Origin: an uncultured Agathobaculum sp.
GTDB taxonomy: Bacteria; Bacillota; Clostridia; Oscillospirales; Butyricicoccaceae
Direction: 5' to 3'
DNA: 52,216 bases
Assembly (NCBI RefSeq): GCF_944384695.1
Contig: NZ_CALWUQ010000004.1
Location: 1 to 52,216 of the forward strand
The notes under the pieces are model-generated. The model saw only the letters and a program-made list of their open reading frames with translations, had not been told where the DNA came from and searched no databases. Positions 26,073-35,061 of this stretch are shown piece after piece. Within the stretch, counting starts at the first letter, position 1. Each line of letters opens with the position of its first letter. The position numbers were made by a program, and so were the translations under genes.

Positions 26073-27089
26073 TTAGCTCATATAGTCAATAAAAGACTGC
26101 GACAAAATATCATTTCCCACACGAAGTGCCGCGTTATAACTATACTGTGCATATGCAAACGTAGTCAGTGCATCCGCCAAATCGACACGATCCAACCCCT
26201 CGTACTGCGTCTGCAGCGTATCACCGGTTGACGTCAGGCGCGTATCATTGGACTTAAGGAACTGCGCCTTCGTGTCCAACTTAGTCCAGTTTGCGCGGAA
26301 TTCCGAGTTGGAGTTCTGAAAATTATCAAACAAGGCTTCTGCACGTTCCGAATCGGTCGTGCTTAATGCGCCAGTCTCCGGGTCTGCACGAGAATAGATT
26401 TCACCCAATTCCGCAATTGCGCTAATCATATTGTTAGGTACGCCATCTTCGTTCGTTCCGTATCCCAGCAAGCCAATGCCGGAAATCGCGGAATTAAACG
26501 CTGTCGACGGTACCACCTGTTCATTTTCATCCAACTGCATACCAAGACCAATGTCCACATATGCGGCCTCGTCCGCCATTTCCTTGAAAGCTGCTTCATT
26601 TGCCGGATCATTTACATCCAAACCACGGAACAGCAGCTTGCCGTCCTTAAGCTCAAACGGCGCATTATCGCCATCCGTGCCCGCGAAGATGAATTTTTCA
26701 CCGTACTGTGCATTGAGTGTCTGCACCATGCCCTCTGCGATGCCTTTCAACGTTTCGCCCAATTGCACGCGCGCGCCTGCCTTTGTGTCATCCTGTCCCT
26801 GTTCAGCTGCACCCAACGCATCCAGATACTGGCTTTGAAGCTCTTGCAGGCTGCTACCCGCCGCTTCATATTTACTGATCATTTCCTCGCTCATGCTCTG
26901 CTGCGCAGTGTTGCGGACATACGCCGAATGCAAGCGGAAAGACTGCGTTGCCAGAGACGGTGAATCCGCATACGAGGTAAAGCGCCGCTCGGTCAGCACC
27001 GTGTTCATGGCCAAATATTGATTGGCCGTCGCCCGCGCCAAATGGCTGCGGTATGTGCGCAGCGTACCGTTTGTGGTAACTCGCATCAT
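26073..27089 (-). CDS. flgL: FlgL, hook-filament junction protein (HAP3)
   Basis: The 338-residue protein starts with the flagellin-like N-terminal helix (MRVTTNGTLRTYRSHLARATANQYLAMNTVLTERRFTSYADSP) and ends with the paired C-terminal helix (LADALTTFAYAQYSYNAALRVGNDILSQSFIDYM). FlgL and FlgK join hook to filament. It follows flgK by 23 bases. Two adjacent ATG codons (27089, 27086) could serve as starts. Confidence 0.93.
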   Translation of the reverse strand: MMRVTTNGTLRTYRSHLARATANQYLAMNTVLTERRFTSYADSPSLATQSFRLHSAYVRNTAQQSMSEEMISKYEAAGSSLQELQSQYLDALGAAEQGQDDTKAGARVQLGETLKGIAEGMVQTLNAQYGEKFIFAGTDGDNAPFELKDGKLLFRGLDVNDPANEAAFKEMADEAAYVDIGLGMQLDENEQVVPSTAFNSAISGIGLLGYGTNEDGVPNNMISAIAELGEIYSRADPETGALSTTDSERAEALFDNFQNSNSEFRANWTKLDTKAQFLKSNDTRLTSTGDTLQTQYEGLDRVDLADALTTFAYAQYSYNAALRVGNDILSQSFIDYMS

Positions 27090-27112
27090 ATTTTTCCCAC
27101 TACTCCTTTCTG

Positions 27113-29440
27113 TTAGCGTCCCACAACGCCCATGCCGTTGATGACCTTATCCATCGCTTCATCCAGCGCGGTCATCAACCGGCAAGCGGCTGCGAACGAT
27201 TTTTGATATTGCAGGAGGTTGATACCCTCATCATTCAAATCTACGCCGGATACGCTGTCACGGCTGGTGTTAATCTCATCCGCCGCCGTTGCATAAGTTT
27301 CGTAGATTGTGGAAGTCGTGTTGATATGCGAACCCAGCACACCCTCCATGTTGGAGTAACAGCTCTCCAAATTTCCCTGATAAATGTTCGATGTGGCAAC
27401 TGTGCTATCAATCTTCCCCTGACCCAATGTCAACCCCGTAACCGGCTGACCCGCCGGATCCGTAATCTGGATATTCGTGATAAGGTCGCAAAGCACACCG
27501 TTATCAATATCACCATTTTGGGCGGTCAATTCTATTGTATCGCCGTCAATCACCACATCATAACCGGTCAGCTTCGCTCCCAAATTGGCCAGCGTATCAC
27601 TGGCATTCGCGCCGGCGTTAAAAGTCACCTCCAACGTATGCTCCTGATTCATGCTGTCCAGATAGGTGACCTGTGCTTGCAACGGCGTACCATCCGCAAC
27701 GCCATTCTGTGTCAATGTACCGCTCACAAACGACGTATCATTCGGACGAACAATATCTGTGGCTTTATAAGTATATGCTTCATTCAAAATATTGAGGAAG
27801 CGGTTGATATTATCGTTTTCCGTACTGCCCGCATTCGGCTTCGTGGCAGGCACAATTGATGTTTCACCGGTCTGCCATTTCTCGGAAACTGAAATATTGG
27901 ATGCGGTAATCAACTTAGTCGGAGCATCCGGATTGTCTCCATCCGCCACAAACAGATTGCCTGCGCCCTTAACACCCAGATCAGCAAGCGACTCTCCATT
28001 GGCATTCGTAGTATTGACACGATTCATCTCGGTTGCCAGCTTATTGGCCAGCATGTCCAGAGAGCGCATGTAATACGGGATACCGCGGATATTACTATAA
28101 GCAGCATCCGTGCTGAATTCCCCTGCGCCGACCAGCATCTGGCGAGTCGATTCCAGAGAACCATAACCCATGCCGTTTTCTATCCGGCCATCATTGGATA
28201 CAACCGCCGCCGTTGCCTGCTGATTACCGAAAGAAACCTGCGCGCCGGCATCCAGTTCCATACTCGTAATGTTAAACGCATTTGCACCGGAATTGGTCGA
28301 CACCATGCTGATGCCGGACGTCGTTCTCTTTATCGAAAACGCTCCGTTAAAATAGTTGTTTAAGGCCGTCTCAAGGCTTTGCAGCGTATCATCCCGCGCT
28401 GTCTGAATTGCCTGCTCGGTTGTATCTGCCGGCGGAGTCACTGTAAACTGAAGCTGTACGCTCTGCTGCACGCCCTTATCGTCCGTATACTTTACCGTAA
28501 TATTCTGTGTGCCGCCCGGTATATTTTCGCCAAAGGCCAAACTGCTGAGTGTAAACTTCGACTTCGTGTCGGAGGTTTGAACGTCGTCCGGATCAAACAG
28601 TTCACTAATATTCAGGCGCTTCTGTTCGTCGCCCTCCACCAATTTCAGTTCTGCACGGCTGATGCCGTCAATGAGCGTCTTTCCGGGCTTGCCAGTCGTT
28701 GCATCCACCATTTTGATGGTCAGCTTTTCGACCTCAAAACCTGCGCCGAGATTTTCCTTTCCGTAGGTAACATCAATTTTCATGTACTCGGAAAGGGTAT
28801 CAATCAAAGTGTTGCGCTGGTCGCGCAGTTCCAGCGCGGAATCCCCGTTGATATCCGCAATACGAATCTGCTCGTTCAGATTCTGAATCTTTTCGAGCAC
28901 ATTATTCGTATCCTGAATATCCTCATCGTACTGCTGCAGAATATTATCATAAACCTGCTGGATCTTGGATGCGCTGGAATTGAGCAGCGTGCACAGATCC
29001 TGTGCCGATTCACGCATCAGCGTTTCAAATTCCTGCTCACCCACATGGCTGCCCAACTCGCTAATCCGGCCGAACAAGTCCTGCAGCTGCGTCACAATGC
29101 CCTCTTTATCGACATTGTTGATGACGCTTTGCAGCTGATCGAGCACGTTGAGCGTCGAGTCGGTCGAGCCGACGCTTGCCATTTCCTTACGGAAACGGAT
29201 ATCCAGATACGGGTCACGCAACTGCGATACGCCCGCGAGCAATACGCCCGAACCAACCGAAGCCGAGCTGCTGGAATGGTACAGTCCCGAACCATTGGTA
29301 ATAAAGCTGTACTGATCTAGCTGCTGACGGGTATATCCCGGCGTATTGATATTGGAAATATTCTGTCCGGTTACATTGAGCGCCATCTGACTGGCGATCA
29401 TGCCCAGACGCGCTACTGTAAACTCACCAAAAGTCGCCAT
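27113..29440 (-). CDS. flgK: FlgK, hook-filament junction protein (HAP1)
   Basis: The 775-residue protein begins with the axial signature (EFTVARLGMIASQMALNVTGQNISNINTPGYTRQ) and ends with the FlgK heptad region (VDLNDEGINLLQYQKSFAAACRLMTALDEAMDKVINGMGVVGR). It is longer than the approximately 500-550-residue enteric form, the extra part being a central exposed insertion at about 230-620. It follows flgN by 24 bases. Confidence 0.95.
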   Translation of the reverse strand: MATFGEFTVARLGMIASQMALNVTGQNISNINTPGYTRQQLDQYSFITNGSGLYHSSSSASVGSGVLLAGVSQLRDPYLDIRFRKEMASVGSTDSTLNVLDQLQSVINNVDKEGIVTQLQDLFGRISELGSHVGEQEFETLMRESAQDLCTLLNSSASKIQQVYDNILQQYDEDIQDTNNVLEKIQNLNEQIRIADINGDSALELRDQRNTLIDTLSEYMKIDVTYGKENLGAGFEVEKLTIKMVDATTGKPGKTLIDGISRAELKLVEGDEQKRLNISELFDPDDVQTSDTKSKFTLSSLAFGENIPGGTQNITVKYTDDKGVQQSVQLQFTVTPPADTTEQAIQTARDDTLQSLETALNNYFNGAFSIKRTTSGISMVSTNSGANAFNITSMELDAGAQVSFGNQQATAAVVSNDGRIENGMGYGSLESTRQMLVGAGEFSTDAAYSNIRGIPYYMRSLDMLANKLATEMNRVNTTNANGESLADLGVKGAGNLFVADGDNPDAPTKLITASNISVSEKWQTGETSIVPATKPNAGSTENDNINRFLNILNEAYTYKATDIVRPNDTSFVSGTLTQNGVADGTPLQAQVTYLDSMNQEHTLEVTFNAGANASDTLANLGAKLTGYDVVIDGDTIELTAQNGDIDNGVLCDLITNIQITDPAGQPVTGLTLGQGKIDSTVATSNIYQGNLESCYSNMEGVLGSHINTTSTIYETYATAADEINTSRDSVSGVDLNDEGINLLQYQKSFAAACRLMTALDEAMDKVINGMGVVGR

Positions 29441-29464
29441 ATTGGCGGTCCCTCCTCTTTTCAG

Positions 29465-29929
29465 TCATGCATGGAAATCCGTGTGCGCACCGCTGACGGT
29501 AGCCGTATGCTCCTTCGTCTGCACCGGATCAAATCCCAGTTTGGTCATCATGCCTTCCACTTCATGCAGGCTGCATTCCAAAGCAGAGCGTGCTACCTCG
29601 GCCGCGCTTTGCAGCACACGGTACTGTGCGCTCAGTGCCTCGCCTGCGGCCTTGATTTCCTGACGCATCACTTCATCCTGTACATGCTCCGGCAGCTGTG
29701 ACAGCCGCACATTCTCCAGCCCCAGCTCCGTCTGGAGCTTGATCCTGCGCTGATCCGCGTTGCGCAGCGCCAGAGACAGCGCCTGCTCCCGTTTCATGCA
29801 CTCACCCAGCTTTTCCAGATCATCCGTCCGCACAGCAGAAGCAACATCCTTTTGTGCCGTCGTCAGATCCTCCAGTGTGCGTGTGAGATCACGAATCAGT
29901 TTCAACATATCCTGAAAGCCGCCCGCCAT
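29465..29929 (-). CDS. flgN: FlgN, export chaperone for FlgK and FlgL
   Basis: The 154-residue, all-helical, charged protein has the FlgN pattern of an N-terminal LIRDLTRTLEDLTTAQKDVASAV and internal RRIKLQTELGL. FlgN protects FlgK/FlgL before export. The ATG at 29929 shares one base with the flgM stop (TGATG) and has GGGAGGTG seven bases upstream. A GTG at 29935 is less likely. Confidence 0.82.
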   Translation of the reverse strand: MAGGFQDMLKLIRDLTRTLEDLTTAQKDVASAVRTDDLEKLGECMKREQALSLALRNADQRRIKLQTELGLENVRLSQLPEHVQDEVMRQEIKAAGEALSAQYRVLQSAAEVARSALECSLHEVEGMMTKLGFDPVQTKEHTATVSGAHTDFHA

Positions 29930-30228
29930 CAGCACACACCTCCCAACAGCATGATCTGTGCCGTCAGACTGTCAATGTTGATCTTATAATCGCCGTTTAG
30001 TACTTGCTGCCGCACCTGCGGCACCTCTTCAGATTGCTGCGTCCGCACCTCCTGCGAGAGACGGCTGGACAACTCCAAGGAAAAGCGCTGTTCCTGAGAA
30101 TAGTGCGCGGTCTTCAACTCCACGCTATCATATTGTCCGGAAGAGCGGTACTGCCCCTCCACACTTTCCATTTGCATGTGTGGCCTCTGGAGAGGGGTCA
30201 TTCCTCCTGTTTTCGAAACCATCATCAT
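29929..30228 (-). CDS. flgM: FlgM, anti-sigma-28 factor
   Basis: The 99-residue protein ends in the FlgM C-terminal sigma-binding region: RLSQEVRTQQSEEVPQ, then VRQQVLNGDYKINIDSLTAQIM (compare RVxxIRxAIxxGxYxVDxxxIAxxM). FlgM holds sigma-28 until it is exported through the finished hook. Here it heads its own operon behind a sigma-28-like promoter, so sigma-28 would drive its own antagonist. The ATG has AGAGGAG seven bases upstream. Confidence 0.88.
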   Translation of the reverse strand: MMMVSKTGGMTPLQRPHMQMESVEGQYRSSGQYDSVELKTAHYSQEQRFSLELSSRLSQEVRTQQSEEVPQVRQQVLNGDYKINIDSLTAQIMLLGGVC

Positions 30229-30288
30229 CGGTCAACTCCTCTGTTCCTCATTACTACCACATAGCCTTTGTTGCTACAGATATTTATT

Positions 30289-30315
30289 TTATCGGAAAGA
30301 AATAAAAAAAAATAA
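30289..30315 (-). promoter_or_regulatory. sigma-28-like promoter of the flgM operon
   Basis: Minus strand: TTAT (30312-30315), 15 bases (mostly T), TCCGATAA (30289-30296). The -10 box is one base from GCCGATAA. The spacer is the T-tract of the cheB terminator, so terminator and promoter are interlocked. Transcription would begin about 54 bases before flgM. Confidence 0.6.
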
Positions 30316-30350
30316 GCGTTAAACCGCATTTTTTGTTTAACGCCTATTTT
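30312..30350 (-). terminator. terminator of the cheA-cheW-cheR-cheB operon
   Basis: A nine-base-pair stem (GCGTTAAAC paired with GTTTAACGC, 30316-30324 and 30335-30343) with a 10-base loop. Read leftward it is followed by TTATTTTTTTTT. It begins 20 bases after the cheB stop. Confidence 0.85.
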
Positions 30351-30369
30351 TAATTGCAAGGAACTGGTA

Positions 30370-31422
30370 TTACCTGTGTGAATTGCTTAAATGCCTTACC
30401 AGAACACCGGCGATATTTTCGCAAGACGCCTGCTGCATCACCGCGCCGATATTATGCGCAACCATCGGCATACCGTAAACCACGCAGGAATCCTTATCCT
30501 GTCCAATCGTATACGCACCCTGCTTGCGCATTTCCAGCAGACCCTTGGCGCCGTCGCTTCCCATGCCCGTCATGATGATGCCCACCATATGGCACCGGAC
30601 ATTTTGCGCCATCGACAGAAACAGCGCGTCCACCGACGGGCAATGTCCGCTGACCTTTTCTCCCGGCAGGCAGGACACCGTATATCTGGTGCCGTTGCGC
30701 ACCACGCGCATCTGCTTATCGCCCGGCGCAATCAGCACCCGGCCACGCACGATTTCATCTCCGTGCTCCGCTTCCTTGACCTTCATCTGACAAATACGGT
30801 CCAGTCGTTCCGCATACATCTGCGTAAATCCGGGCGGCATATGCTGCACGATGACCATGCCCGGAATATTCGCAGGCAGACGGCGCAGCACCTCCAGCGT
30901 CGCTTCCGTGCCGCCGGTCGACGCACCGAGACCGATAATCACATCGGTCGGCACCACACCCATTTTCAGCGGCAGCGACGTAGTCCGGCTTGCGGACAGG
31001 TTGGGCCGCAGCAGCGGACGGCGGACCCTTGCGCACGAGGCCACTACAATTTTATTGGCCAGTGCTTCAATAAACCGGTCGTTTCCGTCCGTACCGTCCG
31101 GCTTTCGTACAAAATCCACCGCGCCGACCGCCATTGCATCAAAAACGCGCAGATTCAAGGACGAAACCAGAATAATCGGAATCGGATGGACCGGCAGAAT
31201 ATCCTTTACAAAATCTATACCATTCATACCCGGCATTTCCACATCCAGCGTCATCACGTCCGGATGGAGGATGGGGAGCTTTTTGCGGGCATCCATCGCG
31301 TTGAACGCCTCCCCCACCACCTCAATATTCGGATACCGCGACAACCCATTCTGGATGATGCGGCGCGCAAGCATTGAATCATCTACGATCATCACACGAA
31401 TCTTCTTCGTGTCAAAACTCAT
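30370..31422 (-). CDS. cheB: CheB, receptor methylesterase / glutamine deamidase
   Basis: The 350-residue protein has an N-terminal receiver (acidic pair VDDS, phospho-Asp60 in TLDVEMPG, Lys in VRKPDG) and a C-terminal esterase with the catalytic triad Ser168 (GASTGGT), His194 (VQHMPP) and Asp290 (GMGSDG). It removes methyl groups from chemoreceptors when phosphorylated by CheA. An ATG at 31431 abuts the ribosome site. The ATG at 31422 (MSFDTKK), six bases from AAGGATG, is preferred. It is the last gene of the che operon. Confidence 0.96.
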   Translation of the reverse strand: MSFDTKKIRVMIVDDSMLARRIIQNGLSRYPNIEVVGEAFNAMDARKKLPILHPDVMTLDVEMPGMNGIDFVKDILPVHPIPIILVSSLNLRVFDAMAVGAVDFVRKPDGTDGNDRFIEALANKIVVASCARVRRPLLRPNLSASRTTSLPLKMGVVPTDVIIGLGASTGGTEATLEVLRRLPANIPGMVIVQHMPPGFTQMYAERLDRICQMKVKEAEHGDEIVRGRVLIAPGDKQMRVVRNGTRYTVSCLPGEKVSGHCPSVDALFLSMAQNVRCHMVGIIMTGMGSDGAKGLLEMRKQGAYTIGQDKDSCVVYGMPMVAHNIGAVMQQASCENIAGVLVRHLSNSHR

Positions 31423-31435
31423 TGTTCCCATCCTT

Positions 31436-32245
31436 TCAAACCTTTTGGAACGTCGCCGGACGCAGGATATGATACGGACTTTCCTTGCTGATATTCTCCG
31501 AATGACCGATCAGCAGATATCCCCCCGGATTGGTCGCATCGTAAAACCGCTGTATCAAGGCATCCTTTGTCGGCTGGTCAAAATAGATCATAACATTCCG
31601 GCAGAAAATCACATCGAATTTGAGTTTGAACCGGATCGGATCCATCAAGTTAAAGGTGCGGAAAATCACGTTTTTGCGAATTTCCGGCGTCACTGTATAG
31701 AGCCCGCTGCCATCGTCCCGCTTGAGAAAATACTTTCTTCTCCATTCGGGCGGAATATCCGCCGGCAGCTCATACGCAGGGTCCTTGGCTTCCGCCAGCG
31801 CCCTCTGGGAGATATCGGTCGCCAGCACGCGGGTATCCCATGCCGCAGCCTTTGTACCGAAATACTCCTTGATGCACATGGAAATGTTATATGGCTCTTC
31901 GCCGGTCGAACAGCCGGCACTCCAGATCGAAAGCACCTTTTGGCGGTCGTTTCGTCTGGTAATCTCCGGCAGGATCGTTTTCATAAAGAAGTCATAGTGA
32001 TCCTTTTCACGCATGAAGTAAGTATAATTTGTCGTCAGCTTATTGATAACAAACTCAATCTGCTCCTTATCCTTTTTATTGAGCAGATCATCCACAAAAT
32101 CCTTAAAACTGGTATAGCCCTGCGCCTGCAGGGAGGCGGACAGCCGGCTGTTGATGAGCAATCGTTTCTGTTTCAGGTTAATCCCGTAATTGTCCTGCAT
32201 AAAGCGAACCATCCGTTGGAAATCCGAATCAGATAACTGCATCAT
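31436..32245 (-). CDS. cheR: CheR, receptor methyltransferase
   Basis: The 269-residue protein has an N-terminal helical CheR domain (FMQDNYGINLKQKRLLINSRL), the segment NYTYFMREKDHYDFF with the family Thr-x-Phe-Arg-like site, the SAM-binding motif WSAGCSTGEEPYNISM, and later FDVIFCRNVMIYFD. It methylates glutamates on chemoreceptors. It follows cheW by 40 bases. Confidence 0.96.
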   Translation of the reverse strand: MMQLSDSDFQRMVRFMQDNYGINLKQKRLLINSRLSASLQAQGYTSFKDFVDDLLNKKDKEQIEFVINKLTTNYTYFMREKDHYDFFMKTILPEITRRNDRQKVLSIWSAGCSTGEEPYNISMCIKEYFGTKAAAWDTRVLATDISQRALAEAKDPAYELPADIPPEWRRKYFLKRDDGSGLYTVTPEIRKNVIFRTFNLMDPIRFKLKFDVIFCRNVMIYFDQPTKDALIQRFYDATNPGGYLLIGHSENISKESPYHILRPATFQKV

Positions 32246-32285
32246 ATCTCAACACCCCTTTGCATGTATTTTACAAAACTGTTTT

Positions 32286-32771
32286 TCAGCTTTGCAGCAG
32301 CAACGGACAATCCAGAACCAACATGGTGCCCGACCCGTCCGGCATAGCGCACATGCCCGAAACATACTTCTGCGCATTGTGTGCCGGCATCGGCAAGATG
32401 GTTTCCACCGGGATGTCAATGATTTGATTGACCGTATCTACCAGAATGCCAATCTGCATATCGTTTACATTCAGAACAATGATGCAATCCGTATCAATCG
32501 GCATAAGGCTCAGCCGCAGACGCATATCAATGATCGGGATGGTCTGTCCGCGCAGATTGATGATTCCGCGCACATAGTCCGGCACCATAGGAATTCTGGT
32601 GACAGGATAATTGGTGATGATTTCAATGACGCTTTCCGCTTCGATACCAAACATCAGGTTATCCGTTTGGAAGGTGAGATATTTTTTGGTTACAGTTTCG
32701 TTTAATTCTTTTTTATCCAGTTCAGCCGCCTGCTTCTCTTCCGTGGCAAACAGCATATTTTCATCAGACAT
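32286..32771 (-). CDS. cheW: CheW, receptor-kinase coupling protein
   Basis: The 161-residue protein is a single CheW domain (residues about 28-160: KKYLTFQTDNLMFGIEAESV, then RGIINLRGQTIPIIDMR and LVLDCPLLL). A slightly longer acidic N-terminal arm precedes it. It bridges chemoreceptors and CheA in the array. It sits between cheA and cheR. Confidence 0.95.
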   Translation of the reverse strand: MSDENMLFATEEKQAAELDKKELNETVTKKYLTFQTDNLMFGIEAESVIEIITNYPVTRIPMVPDYVRGIINLRGQTIPIIDMRLRLSLMPIDTDCIIVLNVNDMQIGILVDTVNQIIDIPVETILPMPAHNAQKYVSGMCAMPDGSGTMLVLDCPLLLQS

Positions 32772-32807
32772 GTTTGATTCACTCCTTCTCCGGCATGCGT
32801 TTGACGA

Positions 32808-34937
32808 TTAATAGCCCGCAAAACCGGTATTTGATGTAAGCAGGCTGGCAACATCCAAAATCAAACTGATATTGCCGTCTCCCAGAATGGTGCATCCTAC
32901 AATACCCGCTTCCTTGATGCCGAAGCTGTTCAGATACGTCGGCAGCGGCTTGATGACCACCTGCTGCTCGCCAAGCAGCTCATCAACAAACAGGCAGTAG
33001 GAATTTTCGCTGGTTTCGACCCAAACGAAAATGCCGTCGTCCGTTTTGCTTGCCTTCGGCTCCAGACCGTACAGTTCATGCAGCCGCACGACCGGATAAA
33101 AATTGTCCATTTTGCTAATCATTTCGCCCTGCATCGCATCATGGATGATATCCGACTCCGACGCATTGAAGGACTGACGGATGTTTTGCAGCGGGATGGT
33201 GAAAATCGAATCGCCGACAGCGACTTCCATGCCGTCCATAATCGCGGTGGTGAGCGGGATTTTCAGCGTCGTGCAGGTTCCTTTGCCAAATTCGCTGGTC
33301 ATCAGCACGATACCGCCGACCGACTCGATATTCTTCTTTACCACGTCCATGCCGACGCCGCGGCCGGAAAATTCCGTAACCTCCGTATTGGTGGAGAAGC
33401 CCGGCATCATCAGGAAATTCAAAATCTCGCGCCGGCTGTAATCCGTATCCGGGTTGGCGATGCCCTGCTTGATGGCCTTGCGCAGAACCGCATCGCTGTC
33501 CACGCCTTGGCCGTCATCCTCAATGCGGATGATAACTTCGCTGCCCGTATTCTGCGCGGACAGGATGATTTCACCCTCCGGATTTTTGCCTGCGGCAATA
33601 CGCATTTCCTCATTCGGCTCAATACCATGGTCCATGGAGTTACGGACAATGTGCATGATAGGGTCGCTGATTGCATCCACAATCGTCTTGTCGATTTCCG
33701 TGTCCTCACCGATGATAGTCAGGTTGGCACGGCGGCCCAGCTTCTGGCCCATATCACGAACGATACGGCGCATTTTCTGGAATGTACCGGAAACCGGCAC
33801 CATGCGCAGCGACATGGAGATGTCCTGCAATTCATCGGTCAGCTTGCGCAGCTGACGGGCAGACTTATTGAAGTTATCCAGCTTGGCAGCGTCGATTCCA
33901 CGCAAATCCGGCGACGCGGTCACCATGGCCTCAGTGATGACAATTTCACCCACCACAGCCATCAGCTGGTCGAGCTTGGACAGATTAACGCTAATCAGGC
34001 TCTGCTTAATCTGATGATGCGCCGGATTCTGTGTGTTGCTCGTATCCGCCTTCGCGCTCTCTGCTGCCGGCTCCGCTTTCTTTTTCGCCGCCGGAGCCGC
34101 AGACTCTGCGGCATGTTCCGCCTTAGCGGGTTCGCTTGCCGGCGCTGCCGGCGCCGCCGGAGTCTCAGCCGCCGGCTCCTCGTCGATTTCCTGATAGGTT
34201 TTGATAAAGCCCAGACCGCTTACCACATGGATGGCCTGCTTACGGTCATCGTCCGTGCTGAAATGCATCACAAAACCGTTTTCCGCAATGGATTCGGACA
34301 GCGACGGGTCATTTTCCAACCCTTCCGGCTCATAGGTGAAATCGTTCAGGCACTGATCCTTCACATCGTTGACCGCCATGAACGCGCGCAGGTTCTCCAT
34401 CCCGCAGCCTTCATCCAAAAAGACGCGCAGCGAATACCGGTTATTGGCATCCGAATGGCTGGCCTCCGCCGCAGGAGCGGCCTGCGCGGGCTGTGCTCCC
34501 GCCTGCGCCTGCGCCGCGGCTGCCTCCCCGTTAATTTTGTCGATGAACATATTAATTGTATTCAGGAAATTGTCGATATTGTTAGAAAGAGGTTCGCCGT
34601 TTTCGATCTTGCTTACTTCATTGCGGAAGTAATCAATCGATTTGAACAGCAGGTCAAACAACTGCGGCCGATCCTGTTCCGGAACAACCTCCATCGTTTT
34701 TTCACGAATCAGATAGAACAGATCCTCGATCCGATGCGCAATCGTCATCAGAGGTTCAAATTCCATCATTGCCGCAGAACCCTTCAGGGTATGCATGATA
34801 CGGAAGATTTCATTTACATCATCTTCCGAAAGCGTGTCCGCCTGTTCGGCCGACAACATAATATTATCAAGCTGTTCCAGCAGTGTATTTGTTTCATACA
34901 AGTACATTTCCAGAACGCTATCGCTGTTATTTTCCAT
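32808..34937 (-). CDS. cheA: CheA, chemotaxis histidine kinase
   Basis: This 709-residue kinase has the full domain set. The Hpt domain carries the phosphorylated His49 (IMHTLKGSAAM). A P2-like domain follows (about 165-250), then an Ala/Pro/Glu/Lys-rich linker (about 252-300) and the dimerisation helices. The ATPase has the N box (MHIVRNSMDHG), G1 (IEDDGQGVD), F box (GFSTNTEV) and G2 (GRGVGMDVV), and a C-terminal CheW-like P5 domain completes it. It phosphorylates CheY and CheB. It is the first gene of its operon, divergent from the FliK-like gene. Confidence 0.97.
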   Translation of the reverse strand: MENNSDSVLEMYLYETNTLLEQLDNIMLSAEQADTLSEDDVNEIFRIMHTLKGSAAMMEFEPLMTIAHRIEDLFYLIREKTMEVVPEQDRPQLFDLLFKSIDYFRNEVSKIENGEPLSNNIDNFLNTINMFIDKINGEAAAAQAQAGAQPAQAAPAAEASHSDANNRYSLRVFLDEGCGMENLRAFMAVNDVKDQCLNDFTYEPEGLENDPSLSESIAENGFVMHFSTDDDRKQAIHVVSGLGFIKTYQEIDEEPAAETPAAPAAPASEPAKAEHAAESAAPAAKKKAEPAAESAKADTSNTQNPAHHQIKQSLISVNLSKLDQLMAVVGEIVITEAMVTASPDLRGIDAAKLDNFNKSARQLRKLTDELQDISMSLRMVPVSGTFQKMRRIVRDMGQKLGRRANLTIIGEDTEIDKTIVDAISDPIMHIVRNSMDHGIEPNEEMRIAAGKNPEGEIILSAQNTGSEVIIRIEDDGQGVDSDAVLRKAIKQGIANPDTDYSRREILNFLMMPGFSTNTEVTEFSGRGVGMDVVKKNIESVGGIVLMTSEFGKGTCTTLKIPLTTAIMDGMEVAVGDSIFTIPLQNIRQSFNASESDIIHDAMQGEMISKMDNFYPVVRLHELYGLEPKASKTDDGIFVWVETSENSYCLFVDELLGEQQVVIKPLPTYLNSFGIKEAGIVGCTILGDGNISLILDVASLLTSNTGFAGY

Positions 34938-34985
34938 AAAATAAACGCCGCCTTTCTGAATTTTTGAATAACCATGTTTATTATT

Positions 34986-35012
34986 AATTCGACCAAATGC
35001 GGCAGGAATTAA
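34986..35012 (-). promoter_or_regulatory. possible sigma-28-like promoter of cheA
   Basis: Minus strand: TTAA (35009-35012), 15 bases, GTCGAATT (34986-34993). The spacing matches the other sites, but the -10 agrees with GCCGATAT at only five of eight positions. No better promoter was seen between cheA and the divergent gene. Confidence 0.35.
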
Positions 35013-35061
35013 GACAACTTACAAAACATTACAGAAATTTCTATGGAAACGGAGCCTTACT

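Noticed and set aside
33078..34967. 629-residue plus-strand reading frame
   Set aside because: It lies fully antisense to cheA, whose domains are complete. The translation is His/Arg/Leu-rich without any family pattern.
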